Shown: in pieces, positions 57,519-64,000 of the stretch
Layout: each line of letters begins with the position of its first letter
Position numbering within the stretch: position 1 is the first letter of the stretch
NCBI GenBank assembly: GCA_020525365.1
Contig: JAIZOF010000001.1
Location: forward strand, 526,381 to 590,380
DNA: 64,000 nucleotides
Origin: Sulfurovum sp.
Lineage (GTDB): Bacteria > Campylobacterota > Campylobacteria > Campylobacterales > Sulfurovaceae
Reading direction: 5' to 3'
Notes under the pieces: generated by a model
Told to the model about the DNA's origin: nothing
Database searches by the model: none
Seen by the model: only the letters and a program-made list of their open reading frames with translations
Program-made: the position numbers and the translations under genes

Positions 57519-58847
57519 GTGGACAATTTAACACCAAAAGAGATTGTGACATACCTTGATAGATATGTCATTGGACAAAATAGTGCCAAAAGGACAATTG
57601 CCGTTGCACTACGTAATCGCTACAGACGGATGCAGTTAAGTGAAGAGATGCAGCAAGATGTAATACCAAAGAATATTTTGATGATTGGAAGTACTGGTGT
57701 TGGGAAGACTGAGATTGCTCGTCGCTTGGCAAAGATGATGCAACTACCATTTATTAAAGTAGAGGCAAGCAAATATACTGAAGTGGGATTTGTTGGGCGT
57801 GATGTAGAGTCAATGATACGTGATCTTGCTATAATGGCAATGGGAATTGTTCGTGAGACAGAAAATATAAAGCATAAAGAGAAAATTGCTAACTATATTG
57901 AGAATAAGATTATTGAAAAGTTGTTACCACCACTGCCTGTAGGTGCAAGCGAGCAGAAGCAAGCAGAATATGATGCTTCATTTTTACGCATGCAGGAAAA
58001 GTTTGCCAAAGGGGAGCTTGATCATCTGATGGTAAAAGTTAATATGCCACGTAAGGCTGATCTTCCAGAAGACGGTTTGCCACCACAGATGATACAGGTG
58101 CAGGAGTCTATTGTTAAGGTATTGGGTGGCTACGACAAGAAAGGCCCCGAAAAAGAGATAATGGTTTCTGAGGCAAAGAAGATACTAGAACATGAGGCAA
58201 GTGAGGAGCTGCTTGATGAAGAGAAGCTTAAAGAGCTGGCACGAGAGAAGGTAGAAAAGGGTGGTATTGTTTTTCTTGATGAGGTAGATAAAATTGCTGT
58301 TTCATCAACATCTCAAAGCAGACAAGATCCAAGTAAAGAGGGAGTGCAAAGAGACCTGTTACCCATTGTAGAGGGCTCTACTGTCAATACCAAACTTGGT
58401 TCAATTAAGACAGATCATATACTTTTTATTGCTGCAGGAGCATTCCACTTAAGTAAGCCGAGTGATCTTATTCCTGAATTGCAGGGACGTTTTCCACTAC
58501 GTGTGGAACTAGAGAGCCTCAATGAAGAAGCACTTTACCGTATTTTAACTGAGCCTAAAAGTTCATTAATTAGACAATACCAAGCATTATTGGCAGTTGA
58601 AGAGGTTAAGCTTATTTTTGAAGAAGAGGCAATCAGGGCTATTGCACACTATTCACTGCTTGCCAATGAAAAGACTGAAGATATTGGTGCTAGACGATTG
58701 CATACTGTGATGGAGAAAATTGTTGAGGAGATTAGTTTTGAGGCAGATGCTCGTAAAGGTGAAACCTATACTGTAACAAAAATATTGGTTGAAGAGAAGG
58801 TTGGTAGTGTGGTAGAAGATCAGGATATGACAAGATATATTTTGTAA
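57519..58847 (+). CDS. hslU: HslU unfoldase ATPase (ClpY)
   Basis: AAA+ partner of HslV. 442 residues with Walker A GSTGVGKTEIAR, the pore loop (KYTEVGFVGRDVE), a coiled I-domain (about 105-230), Walker B IVFLDEVDKIA and the C-terminal ending MTRYIL, which docks into HslV. GTG start. Confidence 0.96.
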   Translation: MDNLTPKEIVTYLDRYVIGQNSAKRTIAVALRNRYRRMQLSEEMQQDVIPKNILMIGSTGVGKTEIARRLAKMMQLPFIKVEASKYTEVGFVGRDVESMIRDLAIMAMGIVRETENIKHKEKIANYIENKIIEKLLPPLPVGASEQKQAEYDASFLRMQEKFAKGELDHLMVKVNMPRKADLPEDGLPPQMIQVQESIVKVLGGYDKKGPEKEIMVSEAKKILEHEASEELLDEEKLKELAREKVEKGGIVFLDEVDKIAVSSTSQSRQDPSKEGVQRDLLPIVEGSTVNTKLGSIKTDHILFIAAGAFHLSKPSDLIPELQGRFPLRVELESLNEEALYRILTEPKSSLIRQYQALLAVEEVKLIFEEEAIRAIAHYSLLANEKTEDIGARRLHTVMEKIVEEISFEADARKGETYTVTKILVEEKVGSVVEDQDMTRYIL

Positions 58848-58905
58848 AATAGTAGTACTATGCACATAGATAAAAGTGGTAAATTGATAAAAAAATAGGG
58901 AAATA

Positions 58906-59808
58906 ATGTTTGGTTCAAAAAACAAAGAAACCAAAGCAGGCTTTGTAGCAGTTGTGGGAAGACCCAATGCAGGAAAGAGTACACTACTTAACCATCTTGC
59001 TGGTGAAAAATTGGCAATGGTCTCTAAAAAAGCACAGGCAACACGTAAGCGTATGAATATTATTGTGATGCATGAGAGTGCACAGATTATTTTTATTGAT
59101 ACACCAGGTATCCATAAGAAAGAGCGTTTACTCAATCAGTTTATGCTTGATGAGGCACTCAAGGCGATGGGTGACAGTGACCTTATTATTTTTCTGATAC
59201 CAGTAACAGACAAGCTAGATGAATATAAAAAATTTTTAATACTTAATGAGTCTAAAAGAACTAAACATATTATAGTCCTTACTAAAATTGATTATACCAA
59301 ACAGGGGGAGATTCTCAAAAAACTTAGTGAGTACCAGAGGTACCAAGATAAATTTGAAGCAATCATTCCTTTTTCTGTCAATAAGAATATTGGTAAAGAG
59401 CAGTTACTTAATGAAATCACAAAATATCTACCTGGATCACCATGGCTTTTTGATTCAGAGATATTAACTACAGACAATGTACGAGATATCTATAAAGAGT
59501 TTATTCGTGAATCAATTTTTGAGAATATGAGTGATGAGATTCCCTATGAGAGTGATGTGCTTATTGAAAAAATCTATGAAGAAGACCATATTGATCGTGT
59601 GCACGCAACCATTATTGTCGAGAAAGAGACCCAGAAGGGAATGATTGTTGGACAAAAGGGTATAGGGATTAAACGTATTGGCAAGCATGCTAGAGAAGTG
59701 ATGGAGAAGTTTTCAAGAAAAAAGATCTTCCTTGATCTGTATGTCTCAGTGAAAAAAGGATGGAGTAAAAGCAGAAAGAGCCTTGAAGAGTTTGGATATA
59801 TTGTTTAA
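58906..59808 (+). CDS. era: GTPase Era
   Basis: Ribosome assembly GTPase acting on 16S rRNA. 300 residues: G1 GRPNAGKST, G3 DTPGIH, G4 LTKIDY, and a C-terminal KH domain with GQKGIGIKRIGKHAR. Start after TAGGGA. Followed by a candidate terminator, so it probably closes the rplI-hslV-hslU-era run. Confidence 0.95.
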   Translation: MFGSKNKETKAGFVAVVGRPNAGKSTLLNHLAGEKLAMVSKKAQATRKRMNIIVMHESAQIIFIDTPGIHKKERLLNQFMLDEALKAMGDSDLIIFLIPVTDKLDEYKKFLILNESKRTKHIIVLTKIDYTKQGEILKKLSEYQRYQDKFEAIIPFSVNKNIGKEQLLNEITKYLPGSPWLFDSEILTTDNVRDIYKEFIRESIFENMSDEIPYESDVLIEKIYEEDHIDRVHATIIVEKETQKGMIVGQKGIGIKRIGKHAREVMEKFSRKKIFLDLYVSVKKGWSKSRKSLEEFGYIV

Positions 59809-59811
59809 TGT

Positions 59812-59838
59812 CCCATATATTCCTATTTAAATAATGGG
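59812..59838 (+). terminator. Candidate terminator after era
   Basis: CCCAT and ATGGG with inner TATT/AATA pairing (one bulge) form a stem directly after the era stop, followed by TTTTAGTTTAATTTT. Weak but well placed. Confidence 0.45.
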
Positions 59839-59954
59839 TTTTAGTTTAATTTTAAGTTAAGAAAATTATTTTTTTAATCTTTTATCTCTCTTCCCAAGAT
59901 ACTTTTAATATTATTATATATATAATCAACCAACGACTTTAAGAAAGCTGAGAT

Positions 59955-61499
59955 ATGTTTTTTAAAAAAAATAAACCACAAGAACCACAATCTGACATAA
60001 AGAATATTGCTACAATAAATGCATATACTGATCAGAACTATATCTATGCAGAAGGTACTTTTAGACCTTTAAAAAAATTAACCTTCAATAAAACAAACCT
60101 TATCATTTCATATTTAAGTAATAAAGATTTTATCACATCCCTTGCACGGGTTAGCAAGAGTGTACCAGATGAAGATTTAGATGATGTACTTGAAATTAAG
60201 GTATTTGAGGAACTTGGGCTTAGTCTAGAAGGTGATTATGTTGTCACTTCATATGAGACAAAAGATACTGAAAAAGAGAGGGCTTTTCATTTTTTTGTCT
60301 CTGAAACAGAAAAGCTTGAAAGTCTCTATTTTCCTATCAAGAAAGAGACAAAATATATTGATTTAATTACCCCTGCACCACTGCTCTTTAGGGCACTCTA
60401 TCAAAAAGAGATATTGGATTGTGAATCGTGCACACACTGCTTTGTCTATTTGACTCGTAATGATGCATTCGTGACACTCTATGCCAATGGTGAGTATATC
60501 TATTCAAAGTCTATAGATTTTTCTTTGGAGCAAATTTATGATAAATTTTGCGAAATTGAAGGTGAGCAGGTAGACAAGAACCACTTTTTTTCAATATTGA
60601 AGAGAGAGGGTTTGGCAACAGAAGATACCATATATCAACAAAATTTTATAAAAATATTTGAAGAGATGTTTGTCATTATTAATGATATTATTATCTACAC
60701 TAAGCGGGCGTTTGAGCTTGATTCTATTGACTGTGTTTATATTGGAAGTGCTAAAGGACCAATTGTTGGCTTGAGTGAACATGGTCACAACTGCTTGAGA
60801 CTTCCTTCTGAAGATCTTAATTTTGACTATCAGGTCAATAGTGATGAACAATATGTTGATCAGCTACAATCTCTGATGCTACTAACGGCAATGATACATC
60901 TAGAGGGCGAGCATAAGGTTTTAAAGATACCTATGTATGCTAGGCTTCCAGCATTTACTAATCGTGCAAGTGGTCAGTTTATTATTGCCACATCTGCAGC
61001 AGTACTCATTGGGCTTTCTTGGCCACTCTATAATCTTATGGCCACTTATATCAATGATGTTAAAACTGATGTACTCATAAACCAAAATAAAATATTGCAA
61101 AAGCAAGTTTCTAAGTATAAAAATATATTAAATCAAAAGAGAGCAGAGCTAGAAAAACTCGACAAAAAGTTGAATTATTTATCGACATTTTATAATAAAA
61201 AAACAAAGACACTTAAAGCAATTTATCATAAAAAAGTAGACTATCGTCTTAAGTCTGATTCCTTTTATGTATTGGCAAATGAATTACATAAATTTGGACT
61301 TTACGTTGATAAGATAAGAACCAAAGAGAATATCGTAAAACTCTTTTTATCTGGTTCAAATGATAGAAAACTAACAGAGTTAATTAAATATATCTCAGAA
61401 ATACATGTTAATGACATTAAAGGGATTAGTATTAAATTAATTGAGAGAGACCCTAGGAGTGGGTACTATCGAGGCATATTGAAGATGGAGTTTAAATGA
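59955..61499 (+). CDS. MSHA-type pilus assembly protein, PilM-PilN-like (MshI region)
   Basis: A 514-residue protein. The N-terminal about 330 residues look like a PilM/actin-like domain. A single transmembrane helix (about 340-358, FIIATSAAVLIGLSWPLYNL) is followed by a long coiled coil (about 370-420) and a PilN-like ferredoxin domain. This is the inner-membrane platform component that connects the assembly ATPase to the periplasmic alignment complex. It overlaps the next gene by four bases. Assigned by layout and context rather than by strong motifs. Confidence 0.6.
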   Translation: MFFKKNKPQEPQSDIKNIATINAYTDQNYIYAEGTFRPLKKLTFNKTNLIISYLSNKDFITSLARVSKSVPDEDLDDVLEIKVFEELGLSLEGDYVVTSYETKDTEKERAFHFFVSETEKLESLYFPIKKETKYIDLITPAPLLFRALYQKEILDCESCTHCFVYLTRNDAFVTLYANGEYIYSKSIDFSLEQIYDKFCEIEGEQVDKNHFFSILKREGLATEDTIYQQNFIKIFEEMFVIINDIIIYTKRAFELDSIDCVYIGSAKGPIVGLSEHGHNCLRLPSEDLNFDYQVNSDEQYVDQLQSLMLLTAMIHLEGEHKVLKIPMYARLPAFTNRASGQFIIATSAAVLIGLSWPLYNLMATYINDVKTDVLINQNKILQKQVSKYKNILNQKRAELEKLDKKLNYLSTFYNKKTKTLKAIYHKKVDYRLKSDSFYVLANELHKFGLYVDKIRTKENIVKLFLSGSNDRKLTELIKYISEIHVNDIKGISIKLIERDPRSGYYRGILKMEFK

Positions 61500-62149
61500 A
61501 AATTTTAGAAGATAAGCTAGAAGCCATGGATACCTATTTTTCGTCTAAGAAAGAGAGTGAAAAATGGGTAATTATCTTGGGGGTTGCCATCATTATTGTC
61601 TATCTTGTATATAATCAGATTTTCCCCTACACGGAACAACTTTATAAAAATAGCAAAATAGCAAAAAAAACAGTACAAAAAAGTATTCAGGATAATACAG
61701 CATACCTCAATAGTATTACCATTAACGGTGATCGTGATTTTTATGTTAAAAAATATATTGTAGATATTGCTAAAAAGAAAAAATATATAGTCAAAAAAGA
61801 GCAAGACCTTAAATCTATCGATATTAACCTTCAAAAATTATCAGATATGCTGTTTAACCAAAAAAGTTGGTCAATTTTCTTAAATTCTATTACCAAAAAG
61901 GCTGAAATACGTAATATAAATTTGAAATATATCCACAACCAGTATGTAGACAATAATGGAAGTTTTGGGCATGTATTGGAGGTGAGCATAGGGTGTGAAG
62001 GCAGTTATAAAAATATTGTAATGTTTCTAAATGATATGGAACAAAATGTACTTGTAACCGATGTGTATGGTACTGATATTAGGATGGATATCAATTCATC
62101 TTTGGTGATTGCTGATATCAATATTTCAGTATGGGGGATTAATCATTAA
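61496..62149 (+). CDS. MshJ/PilO-like pilus assembly protein
   Basis: 217 residues with one N-terminal transmembrane helix (about 25-42, WVIILGVAIIIVYLVYNQIF), a coiled coil and a C-terminal domain with GHVLEVSIGCEGSYKNIVMF, typical of PilO/MshJ. It would pair with the preceding PilN-like protein in the periplasm. ATGA overlap upstream and one-base overlap downstream indicate one operon. Confidence 0.65.
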   Translation: MKILEDKLEAMDTYFSSKKESEKWVIILGVAIIIVYLVYNQIFPYTEQLYKNSKIAKKTVQKSIQDNTAYLNSITINGDRDFYVKKYIVDIAKKKKYIVKKEQDLKSIDINLQKLSDMLFNQKSWSIFLNSITKKAEIRNINLKYIHNQYVDNNGSFGHVLEVSIGCEGSYKNIVMFLNDMEQNVLVTDVYGTDIRMDINSSLVIADINISVWGINH

Positions 62150-62565
62150 TGAAAAAACTAATTATGACTATACTTGGGAGTGTAGGTTTGCTTCATGCTG
62201 AATTGAGTATTAAGCAAATAGAGCAGATGGTCGAACAAATACATTTAAAACGTAAAGGTCGTGAAGGTATTGATATTGAGACCTTGAAGCACACAAAAGA
62301 ACCGTTTATGTTTGGTAAAAATAGGCAAGACTCAATGACTATCAATTCATCTAAAAAAGAAGAATCCAGAATAGTACTGCATGCAATTATGTCTAACAGG
62401 GCATACATTAATGATGGGTGGAAAAAGGTTGATGATAAAGTACTTGAATATACAGTAAAGTATATTGGAAAACATGGTGCTGTACTAAGAAATGGTGACT
62501 CAATCAAGAAGTTATTTTTTCGCAAACCGAAAGATAATTTTATCACGATAAAAGAGAGAAAATAG
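62149..62565 (+). CDS. MshK/PilP-like periplasmic protein
   Basis: 138 residues with signal peptide (about 1-17, ending LLHA) and a small C-terminal beta domain (VLHAIMSNRAYINDGWKKVDD...NGDSIKKLFF) resembling the MshK/PilP domain that contacts the secretin. The pattern of position between a PilO-like gene and a secretin gene is the strongest evidence. Confidence 0.6.
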   Translation: MKKLIMTILGSVGLLHAELSIKQIEQMVEQIHLKRKGREGIDIETLKHTKEPFMFGKNRQDSMTINSSKKEESRIVLHAIMSNRAYINDGWKKVDDKVLEYTVKYIGKHGAVLRNGDSIKKLFFRKPKDNFITIKERK

Positions 62566-62566
62566 A

Positions 62567-64000
62567 ATGAAAAATATAAAATTTAAAGAAATAAGATTTG
62601 CCATAATATAATATTTTTATATTAGGTTTTATGAATGTGGCATCAGCTAGCAGTTGCTCCAATAAACTTTTTTCAGTCACTATTGATAGTCAACTAACAA
62701 TAGAAGATGTGATTGAAAATTTGGCAGATACTTGTGCATTAACGGTTATCATCAAAGATGAAGCAACACAACAACGTATGAAAAAAAATTTTTATTACGT
62801 CAAACTAAAAAATAGTACATTAAAAGGATTTCTCAATACAGTTTTAGAGGACAATGATCTTCACTATACACTAATTGGAAACAAGCTGAAAATCTCATAC
62901 TTAATTACAAGAACATTTAAGATGCACTATATTTCTGGTCAGAGGATAGGAAAGAGTACGGCAAATGTAACAATTGCTAATTCTCAAAATTCTAGTTCAT
63001 CACAGGGAGGTTCTGGTGGAAAAGGTGGTGGCAGCAAAGATGGTGAGAATCTTTCTAAAACAGGAATTACTATTGAGAGCAATGACAAGTTTCAATTTTG
63101 GAAAACGGTTGAGAAGGAGGTGCAGAGAGTCTTGGTGGGGGCAGCTGATGAAAGCATGCACTATACCCGCAGCGGGGATGAATGGAAAGGTTCGGATGGT
63201 AAGGTATGGGAGTACAATCCACTTGCACCTATTGTTAATCCTGAAGCAGGTATGATCACTGTTACAGGTACGCAGAGACAAATTGATAGGGTTGCAAAAT
63301 ATATTCATACACTCAGTAAACAGATTAAGCAACAGGTTCTTATTGATGTTAGGATTCTTTCTGTAATACTTGATGATAGTCGTAAAACCGGTATTGACTG
63401 GTCACAATTGCACTCATTGCAGAATTTTACAGCAAACTCTCTGGGTATGGTACAAAACAATATTGCATCCTATGCATTTGATGCAGTTCAAGGAATTACT
63501 GATACCGAATTTGTGGCAAATACTGGGACAAATATTAATCCATTTGGGGAAAGTATCACTCCACCTAATGCAGGTGTTATAAGTATTACCGGACATGCTC
63601 AAGTACAAGAAGTAATAAAGTTTCTTGGTACACAAGGAGATGTAAAATCTATCTCTAGCCCAAGAGTCATGACCTTAAACAATCAGCCAGCAATGATAAG
63701 TGTGGGACGAGAATTATTTTACAAGATTCAATCTTCTAGTACTTGGTACACAAGGAGATGTAAAATCTATCTCTAGCCCAAGAGTCATGACCTTAAACAA
63801 TCAGCCAGCAATGATAAGTGTGGGACGAGAATTATTTTACAAGATTCAATCTTCTAGTACGGCATCAGGAAGTGGTGGTGCAGTTTCAGCACAAGGCGAG
63901 CTTGTAGATTCTGTTTTTGCAGGTATCCTGCTTGATATTACTCCAGAAATTGATACAGATGGGATGATTACTTTAAAAATTAACCCCTCCATATCTGAAA
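62567..64000 (+). pseudogene. MshL-type outer-membrane secretin gene, disrupted (runs off window)
   Basis: The main frame (62607-63776) encodes the periplasmic N domains and the start of the secretin domain (QVLIDVRILSVILDD..., SPRVMTLNNQPAMISVG) that forms the pilus exit channel. Two lesions are seen. A signal-peptide-like start, MKNIKFKEIRFAII at 62567 (one base after the TAG of the preceding gene), is one base out of frame with IFILGFMNVASA at 62613. A 118-bp perfect tandem duplication then shifts the frame so that the product ends at 63776, after which the original frame resumes and stays open to the window end. From the ATG at 62631 alone there is no signal peptide. Confidence 0.8.
63624..63859 (+). 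repeat. 118-bp perfect tandem duplication in the secretin gene
   Basis: 63624-63741 and 63742-63859 are identical as read. Each begins CTTGGTACACAAGG and ends TCTTCTAGTA. Because 118 is not a multiple of three, the duplication shifts the reading frame. Removing one copy restores a continuous secretin reading frame. Confidence 0.97.

Noticed and set aside
58653-59135. 160-codon ORF antisense to hslU and era
   Set aside because: Overlaps two well-supported genes on the other strand and resembles no protein; a shadow frame.
63624-63859. 118-bp repeat as part of a mobile element
   Set aside because: It is an exact internal copy of secretin coding sequence, with no terminal repeats or added sequence.
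1-64000. CRISPR arrays or insertion sequences
   Set aside because: No regularly spaced repeat-spacer pattern and no transposase-like frame were found; the tandem repeats present are in-gene units without spacers.

Overview
The window looks like a chromosomal segment of a Campylobacterota (epsilonproteobacterial) bacterium, most like free-living sulfur or hydrogen oxidisers such as Sulfurovum or Sulfurimonas. The assignment rests on protein style and on local gene orders recalled from Helicobacter and Campylobacter: an HP0268-type gene before miaB, kch-type channel/rpmB/rpe/dnaQ together, pgbA-type gene next to glcD, very short ExbB/ExbD, and an ssrA tag beginning ANNTDY. No search was run. 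The DNA is AT-rich and most genes are tightly packed with 1-4 base overlaps.

Layout: 1-7.2 kb carries tpiA (partial), nusA, a small HP0268-family gene, miaB, an acyltransferase-like gene, a Xer recombinase, tilS and rimO. 7.3-13.9 kb carries a porin with an unusual 14-residue tandem repeat, tRNA-Phe, murD, mraY, gpmI and fabG. 14.1-19.4 kb is a coherent metal-uptake locus: two-component pair, exbB, exbD, tonB and a TonB-dependent receptor with a copper-type CxxxM...HxM signature. 19.7-37.4 kb is core metabolism and maintenance: acpP-fabF-accA-dedA, argJ, K+ channel, rpmB, rpe-(31-codon ORF)-trpF-dnaQ, ppk1, uvrB, nudix, M23 peptidase and modABC. The tmRNA gene ssrA follows.

From about 38.05 to 46.4 kb the window changes character. 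This is a gene graveyard: a decayed GHKL-type ATPase, a decayed family-5 glycoside hydrolase, other unreadable remnants, two intact pilin-like genes, an inverted and decayed partial copy of the argG/pgbA-like region found intact at 52-53.6 kb, and a C-terminal stump of priA. Ordinary core genes resume at 46.5 kb: ispG, dnaB, comEC-like, glcD, pgbA-like, argG, M3 peptidase, rplI, hslVU, era. The window ends inside an MSHA-type IV pilus assembly cluster whose secretin gene is broken by a perfect 118-bp tandem duplication and, apparently, a frameshift in its signal peptide.

The main surprises are sequence decay in an otherwise compact genome: an ssrA whose tag reading frame seems to lack two bases, the inverted argG duplication joined to a priA stump, the disrupted secretin, and a truncated gene abutting the 3' end of the copper-type receptor. 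Genuine decay and assembly error both remain possible for the small lesions. The inverted argG copy is hard to explain as base-level error alone because the intact source is also present.
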